Position numbers and translations under genes: made by a program. A DNA stretch of 64,000 bases from an uncultured Clostridia bacterium. Lineage in GTDB: Bacteria; Bacillota; Clostridia; Oscillospirales; Ruminococcaceae. Positions 14,797 through 24,140 of this stretch are shown piece by piece (the stretch's first letter is position 1; each line of letters starts with the position of its first letter). Location: NCBI GenBank assembly GCA_947626755.1, contig CANQTP010000002.1:1-64000 (forward strand), read 5' to 3'. Under the pieces are notes generated by a model. It was given only the letters and a program-made list of their open reading frames with translations. It was not told the DNA's origin and made no database searches.

Positions 14797-15207
14797 ATGG
14801 ATGCTAAAAACTATTTGCAGCAAGCATATACTATTGATAAGAAGATAAAGCTTGACCTTCAGAAACTGGAAGCGGCAAAAGCGTCATTGCAGGGTCGGGC
14901 AGTAAATTACGAGCGTATCGGTGCGGCGCCTTCGGTTAAAAGGAACAGCACAGAGGATTCGCTTGTTCGCGTGATGGACTACGAAAGCCGCATAAATTCC
15001 GAAATTGAAACGCTCACTTTGCTGCGTTCCGAAATAGAAAAGGAAATATACGAGATCCCCGATGAAAAGCTGCGGGAACTGCTTACAAGGCGGTACCTCA
15101 TGTACCAGAAATGGGAACTTATCGCAGAGGAAATGAACTATGGATTAAGGCATATCTACAAGCTCCATTCAAAAGCGCTCAACGCTTTTGACAGTATTGC
15201 AAGCTGA
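14797..15207 (+). CDS. DUF1492 protein with sigma-70 region-4-like HTH, SOS-controlled
   Basis: A 136-residue protein with AAGGAGGG nine bases before ATG 14797. Residues 1-90 are a helical, coiled region. The end (RRYLMYQKWELIAEEMNYGL then RHIYKLHSKALNAF) fits the sigma-70 region-4-like helix-turn-helix of DUF1492 and phage late-gene activators such as ArpU/RinA-type proteins. It stands alone: a terminator follows and no phage structural genes are nearby. The promoter carries three LexA boxes, so it should be made on DNA damage. It could be a remnant prophage activator or a domesticated SOS regulator; its target is unknown. Confidence 0.75.
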   Translation: MDAKNYLQQAYTIDKKIKLDLQKLEAAKASLQGRAVNYERIGAAPSVKRNSTEDSLVRVMDYESRINSEIETLTLLRSEIEKEIYEIPDEKLRELLTRRYLMYQKWELIAEEMNYGLRHIYKLHSKALNAFDSIAS

Positions 15208-15214
15208 ACAGCAC

Positions 15215-15233
15215 CCCCGGATATTTTCCGGGG
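15215..15233 (+). terminator. terminator after the DUF1492 gene
   Basis: CCCCGGA (15215-15221) pairs with TCCGGGG (15227-15233), followed by ACGTTTCTTTC. Confidence 0.7.
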
Positions 15234-15253
15234 ACGTTTCTTTCATAAGATAC

Positions 15254-15282
15254 TTGCAATAAGCAGATAAATATGTTAAAAT
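15254..15282 (+). promoter_or_regulatory. promoter of the two-component operon
   Basis: TTGCAA (15254-15259), 17 nt, TAAAAT (15277-15282), about 35 nt before the kinase start. Confidence 0.65.
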
Positions 15283-15319
15283 AATATTGCAGAAATATTT
15301 GCGGTGAAGGAGCGGTAGA

Positions 15320-17155
15320 ATGTTCGATCCTATCAGAAAACTGCTTAATACCAAATTCCGTAATAAGCTCATATTCATGTGCATAGCCGCTATCGTTCCC
15401 GTAACGGTGGCAGGCGTTTTCCTGCTGTATAACCTGATAGACCTTATGCGTACAAATGCGGGAAACGAGGCTATGTTTGAAGCGGACGGACTAAAGACCC
15501 GCCTGAAAGACACCGTTGCAACAGTTTCAAATATCGGAGACAGACTTGCGGGCAGCGAAGCTTTCATAAAGCTTGTGAACAACGATTTTGCCACCGAGGA
15601 CGAGTACTACGGGTACTATATGCAGGATCAGCCTATCTCGGAATACTTTAACTCATATCCGCAGATAAACAGCGTTCACGTCTATCTTAACCGCGAAGAT
15701 TTTATCTATAATGAGTATTTCCTCTACGCCGATAAGGATATAACTTCACAGTATTGGTACAAGGAAGCCGAAGAACTTAAAACTTCAAAATGGCAGCTGA
15801 TACAGGAGGACGAAGAGTCTCTGCTGACGCTTGTTCAGCCTATCATCGGAACGGATGGTTCCTTCCTCGGTGTGATGAACATTTCGGTAAGTCCCGAATG
15901 GTTCTACGAGATCACCAAGGAAACGCATTCGCTGCTGATATTCAGCGTGGGGCAGGGACTGGTTTTCTACAGCATTCTGGACGATTTCCCCGCAGGCTCG
16001 GTGGTGAACGATGTGCGCTCTCCCGTTCCGTCGGGGATAAGCGATTCCGAAGTTATCGACAGCTCCACAAGTCCGCTGACAAAATACGGACGTGTGTCCG
16101 TTTCGTACTTTGACTATGAAAATTCGGGTAATCTGTTTCAGGTCTATATCATCAAGTCAAATTTCTTCCTGAACGATACCACAAAGAGCGCGATCTTCAC
16201 TTATGTTGTAAATATCTTCCTCTGCGTGGTGCTTTCGGTGCTGCTGACGATACTGTTTTCAAGCATTTTTTCCCGCAGGATACAGTTTTTAAAGGATCAG
16301 ATGCACAACGCCGCGGCGGGAAATTTTGAACTTGCGGAGGACATCAGGGGAACCGATGAGATCTACGATCTGTATCTGGATCTGAAGAAAATGGTGGAAA
16401 GTATGCAGGAGCTTATAAACGATGCGTATAAAGCCAAGATACGTTCCGAAACTTTCAAGCTGAATCAGATCGAAGCCGAGTTCAAGACCCTTGCAAGCCA
16501 GATAAATCCGCATTTTCTATACAACACCCTTGAAACTATCCGCATGAAAGCTTACTGCAACAACGATAAGGAGACCGCGGATCTTGTAAAGAAACTTGGA
16601 AAATTCATGCGCCGCTGCCTTGAAGTAAAGGACGGCATGGTAACTCTCGAGTCGGAGCTGGAATTTACCCGCAGCTATCTGGAACTGCAATCCGCCCGTT
16701 TCGGCGACAGGATCTCCTATACGATCTACTGCGAAGTGAACAGGGATTATATGATCCTTCCGCTGATAATACAGCCCATAGTTGAAAATGCGTTTGCCCA
16801 CGGAATCGAAAGCGCAAAGACAAACGGCAGGATCACAATAAATATCAGATACAAAGGCGACATCGTGGAGATAAACGTTTCGGACAACGGTCAGGGAATG
16901 ACTCCCGAAAAGCTGAACGAGCTTCTTTACAAACTGAAAGAAAACGATACTTCCTCGGGGAAAAGCATCGGTCTTACAAACGTAAACAAGCGAATAAAAA
17001 TGTACCACGGCGACGAGTACGGTCTTTCGGTAAAAACAGCCATGGGCGAGGGAACTACGATAACCCTGACTCTGCCGAGAGAAGTGGACGAAAATGTTAT
17101 GAAGCGTCTGCCTGAAAAATACAGCGAGATCAGCAGGAATATTTCTTCCGAATGA
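15320..17155 (+). CDS. YesM-type sensor histidine kinase
   Basis: A 611-residue membrane kinase with GAAGGAGCGG before ATG 15320. A membrane segment near 16-40 (LIFMCIAAIVPVTVAGVFLLY), an extracytoplasmic sensing region to about 290, a second membrane segment (FTYVVNIFLCVVLSVLLTILF), a HAMP linker, then the His_kinase domain with INPHFLYNTLE (His398) and the ATP-binding domain (NAFAHGIE, DNGQGM, GIGLTNVNKRI). YesM/YesN pairs in Firmicutes often respond to carbohydrates and control ABC transporter or glycoside hydrolase genes. No transporter is adjacent; the GH3 gene is the nearest candidate target. The partner regulator starts 18 nt after the stop. Confidence 0.9.
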   Translation: MFDPIRKLLNTKFRNKLIFMCIAAIVPVTVAGVFLLYNLIDLMRTNAGNEAMFEADGLKTRLKDTVATVSNIGDRLAGSEAFIKLVNNDFATEDEYYGYYMQDQPISEYFNSYPQINSVHVYLNREDFIYNEYFLYADKDITSQYWYKEAEELKTSKWQLIQEDEESLLTLVQPIIGTDGSFLGVMNISVSPEWFYEITKETHSLLIFSVGQGLVFYSILDDFPAGSVVNDVRSPVPSGISDSEVIDSSTSPLTKYGRVSVSYFDYENSGNLFQVYIIKSNFFLNDTTKSAIFTYVVNIFLCVVLSVLLTILFSSIFSRRIQFLKDQMHNAAAGNFELAEDIRGTDEIYDLYLDLKKMVESMQELINDAYKAKIRSETFKLNQIEAEFKTLASQINPHFLYNTLETIRMKAYCNNDKETADLVKKLGKFMRRCLEVKDGMVTLESELEFTRSYLELQSARFGDRISYTIYCEVNRDYMILPLIIQPIVENAFAHGIESAKTNGRITINIRYKGDIVEINVSDNGQGMTPEKLNELLYKLKENDTSSGKSIGLTNVNKRIKMYHGDEYGLSVKTAMGEGTTITLTLPREVDENVMKRLPEKYSEISRNISSE

Positions 17156-17173
17156 GAAAGTGAGGCATTTGAA

Positions 17174-18715
17174 ATGACAACTGTACTTATCGTTGACGAT
17201 GAGCCCAACGTTCGTCAGGGCGTGAGAATGATGATCCCTTGGGACGAACTTGAACTTGAAGTTATAGGCGAGGGGGAGGACGGCGACGACGGATTTGCAA
17301 AGATGATGTCTCTCAGACCCGACATCGTTATTGCGGACGTGAAAATGCCCGGAATGACGGGCATACAGATGATAGGCTCCGCCGTAAAGAACGGCTTTAA
17401 CGGCAAATGCCTGATACTTTCGGGGTACTCGGACTTTACCTACGCAAAGGAAGCAATGTATCTGGGAGTCAAGCAGTTTATCCTGAAACCTGTTGACGAG
17501 GACGAGCTTATCAAGGCGCTAAAGTCCGTCCGCGATGAGATCATCTCCGAGCGGAAAGACCGCCTTGCAATGAACCGCATAAACCGCTACATGAATGAGC
17601 AGCTTACCCACGCGCTTCTTATTGGAGACGAGGAAGTGATAAGCAAAAGCGATCTTTCCGCTTACGATCAGGGTACGTTCGATGTGGCGGTGATAAGCTT
17701 TTCCGATGATATGTCCTACGAGGACAGAACGGCTTTTTCCGATATTGTAAAGAAACGCTTTGAAGGCGGCGGGACGGACATCGTCACTGCGGGTCTCAGC
17801 GGAGCATCGGTGATAATTTTCAAAGGCTGGAACCGTTCGCGGATCGTCGAAATGCTGAAAAAATTCAGCCGCGAGCATGAGGATAAAATTTTCATAACTC
17901 TCGGCAAAACGGTCACTTCCGCGGGCAGGATAAAGGAATCCTACTTTGAAGCGGATCAGCTTCTGAATGATCGTTTCCGATACAAGCATTACGGAGTCCT
18001 CACAGGGGATATGCTCCGTGACAGCGATCCGAAAACGGAAGAAATTTCCGATATTATTGAAAAGATCTGCGCCTATATCGAAATAAACGACACCGAAAAG
18101 ATAAGCTCCGCAGTTGAGGATCTGCGGCTTGCGCTTTGCAGCGGAGACCGTAACGCGGAAAAGATAAAAGTTACCTGCATGACTGCCGTTATGGACATCA
18201 AGAGCCGTCTTGTAAAAAGCATCGGCGACAAGAAAACGGAGCAGTTCATAAATGACGAATTCATTTCACGAATAAGCGAAATGAACAGCCTTTTTGACAT
18301 AATAACAGCCATCGATTCAACTTTGACCGAGCTTTCCGATACCCATTTCGGAAAGACCACCAAAAGCACCATGGAGCGGGTCGTGCAGTATATCCGAGCA
18401 AATTACAGCAGCGAGCTTCGCCTTGAAATGCTTGCGGGGATCTTCGGCTACAACAGCGCATATCTGGGAAAAGTTTTCCACCGGTACACAGGCGAGAATT
18501 TTAATAACTATCTTGACAGCATACGCATTGCCGAAGCCAAGCGGCTTCTTGCCAAGAATGAGTACAAAGTCTACGAAGTGGCGGAAATGGTTGGATATAC
18601 CAACATAAACTATTTCCACAACAAGTTCAAGAAATATGTGGGAGTCAGTCCGCTAAGCTATAAGCGGAGCTGCAGCGGCGGCATTGCCGATGACACAGAT
18701 ACAGATGAAGAATGA
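17174..18715 (+). CDS. YesN-type response regulator with AraC HTH
   Basis: A 513-residue regulator. The receiver covers residues 1-120 with the acidic pair VDDE near 8-10, phospho-acceptor Asp55 in IVIADVKMPG and the conserved Lys in FILKPVDEDE. A middle domain of about 280 residues follows, then the paired AraC-type helix-turn-helix (LRLEMLAGIFGYNSAYLGKV and KVYEVAEMVGYTNINYFHNK). It is cotranscribed with the YesM kinase. The RBS is weak (AGTGAGGCATTTGAA). Confidence 0.9.
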   Translation: MTTVLIVDDEPNVRQGVRMMIPWDELELEVIGEGEDGDDGFAKMMSLRPDIVIADVKMPGMTGIQMIGSAVKNGFNGKCLILSGYSDFTYAKEAMYLGVKQFILKPVDEDELIKALKSVRDEIISERKDRLAMNRINRYMNEQLTHALLIGDEEVISKSDLSAYDQGTFDVAVISFSDDMSYEDRTAFSDIVKKRFEGGGTDIVTAGLSGASVIIFKGWNRSRIVEMLKKFSREHEDKIFITLGKTVTSAGRIKESYFEADQLLNDRFRYKHYGVLTGDMLRDSDPKTEEISDIIEKICAYIEINDTEKISSAVEDLRLALCSGDRNAEKIKVTCMTAVMDIKSRLVKSIGDKKTEQFINDEFISRISEMNSLFDIITAIDSTLTELSDTHFGKTTKSTMERVVQYIRANYSSELRLEMLAGIFGYNSAYLGKVFHRYTGENFNNYLDSIRIAEAKRLLAKNEYKVYEVAEMVGYTNINYFHNKFKKYVGVSPLSYKRSCSGGIADDTDTDEE

Positions 18716-18717
18716 GA

Positions 18718-18745
18718 AAAGCCCCGTCATGTCGGACGGGGCTTT
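18718..18745. terminator. bidirectional terminator between the regulator and nifU
   Basis: AAAGCCCCGTC (18718-18728) pairs perfectly with GACGGGGCTTT (18735-18745); it lies between two convergent genes. Confidence 0.85.
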
Positions 18746-18751
18746 GCGTTT

Positions 18752-19174
18752 TCAGTGACAGGCTTCGCATTCTTCGATACTGCCTACTATCGGAACGGGG
18801 TCAATTCCCTGACGTGTGTAATAATCCGAAAGCGCGGACTTTATCGCCTGTTCCGCAAGTACGGAGCAGTGCAGCTTCTGGGGCGGAAGCCCTTCAAGCG
18901 CTTCAACTACCGCTTTGTTCGTAAGTTTCAGAGCGTCGTCAATGGACTTGCCCTTTATCATCTCCGTTGCAATAGAGGAGGTCGCCACAGCCGCGCCGCA
19001 GCCGAATGTCTTGAACTTGACATCGGTGATGATGCCGTCCTTCACCTTGATGTACATTTTCATAATATCGCCGCACTTGGCGTTTCCAACCTCGCCTATG
19101 CCGTCTGCGTCCTCCATTTCGCCGACGTTGCGGGGATTTGCAAAATGATCCATTACTTTTTCACTGTAAAGCAT
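18752..19174 (-). CDS. nifU: Fe-S cluster scaffold protein, NifU/IscU type
   Basis: A 140-residue IscU-like scaffold. The start is ATG 19174, with GGAGGT (complement of 19181-19186) upstream; an 11-residue longer frame is less likely. The three cluster-binding cysteines are C34 (NAKCGD, with Asp36), C59 (TFGCGAA) and C103 (KLHCSV). The extended tail ending ECEACH is common in Clostridia NifU proteins. It builds clusters from sulfur delivered by the cysteine desulfurase encoded 13 nt upstream, and together they serve the many Fe-S enzymes here (Rnf, IorA). Confidence 0.92.
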   Translation of the reverse strand: MLYSEKVMDHFANPRNVGEMEDADGIGEVGNAKCGDIMKMYIKVKDGIITDVKFKTFGCGAAVATSSIATEMIKGKSIDDALKLTNKAVVEALEGLPPQKLHCSVLAEQAIKSALSDYYTRQGIDPVPIVGSIEECEACH

Positions 19175-19187
19175 ATCTATACCTCCA

Positions 19188-20411
19188 TTATTTAATAGGC
19201 GAAACAAATTTAAGCGACTTGTCCGCGCCGGGCTTGCCGTTTATGATATTTTCCCAGAGGGGGGACATTCCGCGGAGCCTTTCCACAATCTTCGGAACGG
19301 TTTCTATAATATAGTTCACGTCCTCATCGGAAGTTTCCTCCGAAATTGAAAGCCGCATTGAGCCGTGCGCAACTTCATGGGGAAGTCCCAGCGCAAGAAG
19401 AACGTGCGACGGATCAAGAGATCCCGAAGTGCAGGCCGAACCGCTGGACGCGCATATCCCGAACTGGTCAAGCAGCAGAAGCAGGGATTCTCCCTCAACT
19501 CCGAGGAAGGAAATATTCACATTTCCGCAAAGACGATCATGTCTGTCGCCGTTGAGACGGCAGGCAGGGATCTTTGTAAGTTCGTCTATGAGCCTGTCCC
19601 GACGTTTTGAAATTGCAGCCGCCTTTTCGGGAATGTTTTCACAGGCGATCCGCACCGCCTCGCCGAGACCAACAATAGCGGGGACGTTTTCCGTTCCTGC
19701 ACGTTTGCCCCGTTCCTGCGCTCCGCCGAAGATAAGATTTACCATGGGAATACCTCTGCGGACGTACAGGAAGCCTATGCCTTTCTGGGCGTGGATCTTA
19801 TGTCCCGAGCAGGAAAGCAGGTCGATGTTCTGATCTTTCACATCAATGGGAACGTGTCCCACCGCCTGAACGGCGTCGGTGTGGAAAAGAACGCCTTTTT
19901 CGCGGCAGACCGCGCCTATCTCCTTTATAGGAAGGATAGTTCCTATTTCGTTATTTGCGTACATGATGGTAACGATGGCGGTATCATCGCGGATAGCGTC
20001 CTTGACCTGCTGAGCGGTGATAAGTCCGTTCTCGTCAACGGGGAGATATGTGATCTCGAATCCCTGTTTTTCGAGGAATTCGCAGGTATGGAGAACTGCG
20101 TGATGTTCAAAATTTGTGGTGATGATATGTTTTTTGCCCTTTTCGGAAAGACGTAAAGCCGCGGAGCGGATCGCCCAGTTATCGGCTTCCGAGCCGCCGC
20201 TGGTAAAGTAAATTTCGGCGGGGGAACAGTTAAGGGCGGCAGCGATCTTTTCGCGGGAATCGTTAAGAGTTTTCTCCGCGTCTCTGCCCAGTTTATATAT
20301 GCTCGAAGGGTTTCCGAACTGTTTTGTCATGTAGGGGAGCATTGCTTCGAGTACCTTTTCGGAAACAGCCGTTGTAGCGGCGTTATCCGCGTAAATGAAT
20401 CTTTTTTCCAT
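19188..20411 (-). CDS. nifS: cysteine desulfurase, NifS/IscS type
   Basis: A 407-residue PLP enzyme that removes sulfur from cysteine. The PLP lysine is K205 in [12 protein letters not shown]; the persulfide cysteine is C327 in [16 protein letters not shown], the class I loop type. The N-terminal YADNAATT and NFEHHAV motifs are present. It is the first gene of a nifS-nifU operon, with AGAGGTAC before the start. No iscR regulator lies next to it. Confidence 0.93.
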   Translation of the reverse strand: MEKRFIYADNAATTAVSEKVLEAMLPYMTKQFGNPSSIYKLGRDAEKTLNDSREKIAAALNCSPAEIYFTSGGSEADNWAIRSAALRLSEKGKKHIITTNFEHHAVLHTCEFLEKQGFEITYLPVDENGLITAQQVKDAIRDDTAIVTIMYANNEIGTILPIKEIGAVCREKGVLFHTDAVQAVGHVPIDVKDQNIDLLSCSGHKIHAQKGIGFLYVRRGIPMVNLIFGGAQERGKRAGTENVPAIVGLGEAVRIACENIPEKAAAISKRRDRLIDELTKIPACRLNGDRHDRLCGNVNISFLGVEGESLLLLLDQFGICASSGSACTSGSLDPSHVLLALGLPHEVAHGSMRLSISEETSDEDVNYIIETVPKIVERLRGMSPLWENIINGKPGADKSLKFVSPIK

Positions 20412-20458
20412 ATAAGTACCTCTTTTCAGATCTTGTTAAGCAAGATAAGTCCGATATT

Positions 20459-20487
20459 ATTATATACCTTTTTGGTGTAATATGCAA
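20459..20487 (-). promoter_or_regulatory. nifSU promoter
   Basis: On the minus strand TTGCAT, 17 nt, TATAAT (complement of 20459-20464). A small inverted repeat ATCTTG/CAAGAT at 20430-20446 lies in the leader and could be an operator. Confidence 0.65.
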
Positions 20488-20544
20488 TAGCTGACTGAAA
20501 TTTTAAGAATTTCATAAAATATAGTAAAAAGATAGGTAAAATGT

Positions 20545-20991
20545 TTATTTCCGCCCTGCGGCATATCTGTCCCGCTGCTGAACTGCAAGTGCGTCGCAGC
20601 GTTCGTTCTCGGGGTGTCCCGCATGACCTTTTACCCAGACGAACCGGACCTTATGCCTGTCAAGAAGTTCAAGGAGCCGTTCCCACAGGTCGGCGTTAAG
20701 AGCGGGTTTCTTGTCGGACTTTACCCAGCCGTTTGCCTTCCATGAACGCGCCCAGCCCTTTGTGACACTGTCAACAACATACTTGCTGTCCGTTGTGAGT
20801 ACAACTTCGCAGGGATATTTTAACGCGGAAAGCGCTTCGATAACACCCATAAGCTCCATGCGGTTGTTTGTGGTATCTGCGGCACCGCCGGAAATTTCCT
20901 TAACGTTTTCCCCGCATCGGAGAATGGCTCCGTAACCTCCGGGACCGGGATTTCCCGAACAGGCACCATCGGAAAAGATCTCAACTTTCAT
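20545..20991 (-). CDS. rnhA: ribonuclease HI
   Basis: A 148-residue RNase HI of normal length. Catalytic acids are visible: D8 ([14 protein letters not shown]), E46 (NNRMELMG), D68 (TTDSKYV) and D133 (ERCDALA), with the [10 protein letters not shown] loop. It removes RNA from RNA-DNA hybrids. It is preceded by AAAGGAG and stands as a single gene. Confidence 0.95.
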   Translation of the reverse strand: MKVEIFSDGACSGNPGPGGYGAILRCGENVKEISGGAADTTNNRMELMGVIEALSALKYPCEVVLTTDSKYVVDSVTKGWARSWKANGWVKSDKKPALNADLWERLLELLDRHKVRFVWVKGHAGHPENERCDALAVQQRDRYAAGRK

Positions 20992-21020
20992 ATCAGCGCT
21001 CCTTTGAAACAGAAAAAACT

Positions 21021-21050
21021 TGACCCGATACTACTTAAAGTATCGGGTCA
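21021..21050 (-). terminator. terminator of the tRNA-Gln pair
   Basis: TGACCCGATACT pairs perfectly over 12 bp with AGTATCGGGTCA; on the minus strand it is followed by AAGTTTTTTC. Confidence 0.85.
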
Positions 21051-21052
21051 CT

Positions 21053-21128
21053 TGGCTGGGGTGCAGGGATTCGAACCCCGGTAATGCTTGAGTCAGAGTC
21101 AAGTGCCTTACCGCTTGGCGACACCCCA
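21053..21128 (-). tRNA. tRNA-Gln (CTG anticodon)
   Basis: Acceptor TGGGGTG/CACCCCA, anticodon stem CTTGA/TCAAG with loop CTCTGAC (anticodon CTG), T-loop TTCGAAT and encoded CCA. It is the second of two tandem glutamine tRNAs. Confidence 0.92.
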
Positions 21129-21171
21129 ATATATAAGTCCGCTATTTAAATTTCACAGCGAACCCTTTGAC

Positions 21172-21247
21172 TGGCTGGGATAGGTGGATTCGAACCACCG
21201 GAATGACGGAGTCAAAGTCCGCTGCCTTACCACTTGGCTATATCCCA
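21172..21247 (-). tRNA. tRNA-Gln (TTG anticodon)
   Basis: Acceptor TGGGATA/TATCCCA, anticodon stem GCGGA/TCCGT with loop CTTTGAC (anticodon TTG), T-loop TTCGAAT and encoded CCA. It precedes tRNA-Gln(CTG) by 43 nt in the same transcript. Confidence 0.92.
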
Positions 21248-21289
21248 ATGCAGATTGGCATACAAGCAAAGCATTCACGCGACTAATAA

Positions 21290-21318
21290 ATTTTATCACA
21301 TTCCGCAGTTATTGTCAA
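21290..21318 (-). promoter_or_regulatory. promoter of the tRNA-Gln pair
   Basis: On the minus strand TTGACA, 17 nt, TAAAAT (complement of 21290-21295), about 40 nt before the first tRNA. Confidence 0.75.
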
Positions 21319-21389
21319 TATTCTTTTGAAACTTTTGTGAAATGCTACAATATTATATGCCAATAGTATTAAATTATGCACAAATTCTG

Positions 21390-21992
21390 CTAAATCTCGC
21401 TGCGGTTTTCAAGGGAGCGGAAAAGCGTTACCTCGTCCGCATATTCTAAGTTTCCGCCTACGGGAAGTCCGAGAGCAAGGCGCGTTACCCTGACCCCCAT
21501 CGGCTTTATAAGCTTGGAAATATACATTGCCGTGGCTTCGCCTTCCACCGTGGGGTTTGTCGCCATGATAACTTCCGAAATATCTTCCTTGCCCACCCGC
21601 GTGATCAGCTCTTTTATCCGTATCATGTCGGGAGTTATCCCGTTCATGGGGGAAAGCAGCCCGTGAAGAACGTGGTAAACGCCGTTATATTCGTTTGTGC
21701 GCTCAAAAGCCGTAATATCCCTCGGAGTTTCCACAACGCATATGGTGCTGTGATCCCGCATATCATCGTCACAGATGGGGCAGAGCGTGTTCTCTGTAAA
21801 ATTCTGACATTCCGAACAGTACCTTACATTGCTGTGAGCGTTTATGACAGCGTCCGCAAAAGCCTGCGCTTCCTCGTCCGTCATGGTCATAACGTGGTAC
21901 GCCAGCCTTTGCGCAGTTTTAAAGCCTATACCGGGCAGCTTTGCAAATTGCTCCGCTAAAAGCACCAGCGGCAGCGCGGTATTACTTGCCAT
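21390..21992 (-). CDS. recR: recombination protein RecR
   Basis: A 200-residue RecR of standard length. It has the helix-hairpin-helix (LPGIGFKTAQRLAYHV, about 19-34), the four-cysteine zinc finger (YCSECQNF and CPICDD, about 58-75) and a Toprim domain (ICVVETPRDI, about 84-93, with NPTVEGEATA). With RecO and RecF it loads RecA at gaps. It ends the classic ffs-dnaX-ybaB-recR cluster. Confidence 0.95.
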   Translation of the reverse strand: MASNTALPLVLLAEQFAKLPGIGFKTAQRLAYHVMTMTDEEAQAFADAVINAHSNVRYCSECQNFTENTLCPICDDDMRDHSTICVVETPRDITAFERTNEYNGVYHVLHGLLSPMNGITPDMIRIKELITRVGKEDISEVIMATNPTVEGEATAMYISKLIKPMGVRVTRLALGLPVGGNLEYADEVTLFRSLENRSEI

Positions 21993-22024
21993 AGAATTCC
22001 TCCCGCATTCAAAAGGTCATATTC

Positions 22025-22372
22025 TCAGAAAAGTCCCGGGAAGGAGACTCCGCCTGTGATAGCACCCATTTCGGTTTCGGTGGTCTCTTCGATCTTTGCG
22101 ACTGTATCGTTGAATGCGCTGATGATAAGATCCTGAAGCATTTCAATATCGTTGGGGTCAACCACTTCGGGCTTGATGGTCAGGCTCTTGATGGATTTAC
22201 GTCCGTTAAGGGTGACTTCCACCGCTCCGCCGCCTGAAGTTGAGGTAAACTCTCTGTTCTCGATATTTTCCTGAAGTTCGGTGATCTGAGCCTGCATCTT
22301 CTGTGCCTGCTTTATCATTCCGTTCATATCCCGGGCTCCTCCGCCCATTCCCTGAGGTAATCTTGCTTTCAT
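22025..22372 (-). CDS. ybaB: YbaB/EbfC nucleoid-associated protein
   Basis: A 115-residue YbaB-family DNA-binding protein, start ATG 22372 after CGGAGTAAAG; a longer frame to 22453 has no RBS. The core MIKQAQKMQAQITELQE and the FTSTSGGGAVEVTLNG strand are typical. The N-terminus is Gly-rich (GMGGGARDM). The family dimerises and coats DNA. Lies between dnaX and recR, its usual position. Confidence 0.92.
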   Translation of the reverse strand: MKARLPQGMGGGARDMNGMIKQAQKMQAQITELQENIENREFTSTSGGGAVEVTLNGRKSIKSLTIKPEVVDPNDIEMLQDLIISAFNDTVAKIEETTETEMGAITGGVSFPGLF

Positions 22373-22501
22373 ATTCTTTACTCCGTTTCTCCGCCGTTTA
22401 ACTGTGATCTGCGGAAAACGCCGTCGGCGGCAGACGTTTCCGATAATTTTCATGATTTATGATCGACCCCGTGGGGAAGATATTCGGCAATTGAGCTTTG
22501 C

Positions 22502-24127
22502 TCAATTTTCTATGTGAACGTTGCCATCAACAGCTTTTTGCATTATGTTTTTGAGCCTGTCCTCACCCGAAGGAGCAGCACCGCCCTGCGGGGGAACATA
22601 TTTTGCCTTTATAACATAGGTCTCGCCCGTAACGAGCCGCACCGCTTCACGAAGCTTCTCGGCATTGGCGGGATTTTTGAGCAGCGGCAGAAGGAAACTG
22701 TTTTCCGTGTAGATAAGCATATATCCTCCGCCTTTTATTGCTCTTGAACCTACAAGCGTTCCGCTGACAGCAGGACATATCTCCACAAATTTTTCAAGGA
22801 TCTCTTCCCACCTGTCCTCGTTCTTGAAATCTTCCTGTTTCATTTCCGAAAGCTTTTTCGCAGGCTGAGGAGCGGACATATCCTGCTCATTCCTCTGCAT
22901 AACGCTGCTTTGATACGATCTCTGCGGATAACTTTCCTGCGGAGTCTGAGCAGGACGGACATTTCCCGCGGAAACTTCCGCAAGCCGTCTTTCCAGCATA
23001 TCTATCTTCGCAAGCAGATCCGCAGGCGGAGCGGCATCCCGGGGAGCGGTCTGTGCGCAGAGTTTCAGCATACACATTTCCATCTCCGTCCGCTTTGAAG
23101 CAGCGCGGGAGATCCTTTCATTTGCGCTTTGCAGTATCTCTAATTTGGACATTATTGTTTCAAGCGGCATTTTTGCCGCAAGTGCCTTTATTCTTTCCAG
23201 TTCCTCGGGCAGACATACAAGCAGACCGAGATTTTCGGGAACTGCTTTTGCCATCATAACGTTCCTGAACTGTTCTATAAGTTCATCGCAAAGCTTCTGC
23301 ATATCCTTTGACATATCGTAAAGCGAAGCTATCACCGAAACAGCTTTTCCCGTGTCGCCGTCGGCAGCGGCATCCATAATGTCGAAAAGCGGTTCTCTTC
23401 CCGCAATTCCCGCAGCCGTTGAAACTGTCTCCGCGGTGACGTGTTCGGAAAAGGCAATGCACTGATCCAGAAGGGAAAGAGCGTCACGCATTCCGCCGTC
23501 GGCAGTTTTTGCAATGAGTTCCGCTGCGTTCTGTTCAAGAGTGATGTTTTCCTGCTCCGCAACGTAAAGCAGCCGCTTTGTGATGTCCTCAGGCAGTATG
23601 CGGCGGAAATCGTATCTCTGGCAGCGGGAAAGTATCGTGGGCAGGACTTTGTGTATCTCTGTTGTTGCAAGAATGAACTTCACGTGTTCGGGAGGCTCTT
23701 CCATTATTTTAAGGAGCGCATTGAAAGCTTCCTTTGTGAGCATATGGACTTCGTCAATGATGTAAACGCGGTACTTGCAGCGTTCGGCGGTGTAGACAGC
23801 GCCGTCCCGCAGATCCCGCACATCGTCAACGCCGTTGTTGGAAGCGGCGTCGATCTCGATAATGTCCGACAGTGCGCCGCTGTCCGCATCGCGGCAGATC
23901 TCGCATTCAAGGCAGGGTTCGCCGTTTATGGGGTGAAGGCAGTTCATAGCCTTTGCAAGTATGCGGGCGCAGGTAGTTTTTCCCGTTCCACGTGAACCCG
24001 TGAAAAGATACGCATGGGCGGTCTTGCCGTTTATGAGCTGATTTTTCAGGGTAGTGGTCACATGGGGCTGAGAAACAACATCGTCAAATGTCAGCGGACG
24101 GTATTTCCTGTAAAGAGCCTTGTACAC
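22502..24127 (-). CDS. dnaX: DNA polymerase III subunit gamma/tau
   Basis: A 541-residue clamp-loader subunit. The AAA+ domain has YRPLTFDDVVSQPHV at the start, Walker A GSRGTGKTTCARI near 44, four zinc cysteines (CLECEIC region near 64-79), Walker B YIIDEVHML near 124 and the SRCQRYDF arginine-finger segment. The C-terminal part has a variable linker and a small tau-like end. No obvious internal frameshift site was seen. It loads the beta clamp at the fork. A short inverted repeat overlaps its stop. Confidence 0.95.
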   Translation of the reverse strand: MYKALYRKYRPLTFDDVVSQPHVTTTLKNQLINGKTAHAYLFTGSRGTGKTTCARILAKAMNCLHPINGEPCLECEICRDADSGALSDIIEIDAASNNGVDDVRDLRDGAVYTAERCKYRVYIIDEVHMLTKEAFNALLKIMEEPPEHVKFILATTEIHKVLPTILSRCQRYDFRRILPEDITKRLLYVAEQENITLEQNAAELIAKTADGGMRDALSLLDQCIAFSEHVTAETVSTAAGIAGREPLFDIMDAAADGDTGKAVSVIASLYDMSKDMQKLCDELIEQFRNVMMAKAVPENLGLLVCLPEELERIKALAAKMPLETIMSKLEILQSANERISRAASKRTEMEMCMLKLCAQTAPRDAAPPADLLAKIDMLERRLAEVSAGNVRPAQTPQESYPQRSYQSSVMQRNEQDMSAPQPAKKLSEMKQEDFKNEDRWEEILEKFVEICPAVSGTLVGSRAIKGGGYMLIYTENSFLLPLLKNPANAEKLREAVRLVTGETYVIKAKYVPPQGGAAPSGEDRLKNIMQKAVDGNVHIEN

Positions 24128-24140
24128 CTTTCCACACTTC

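Noticed and set aside
14625-14807. 60-codon open frame over the SOS promoter
   Set aside because: It would start inside the -35 box upstream of the transcription start and has no RBS, so it cannot be translated from that promoter.
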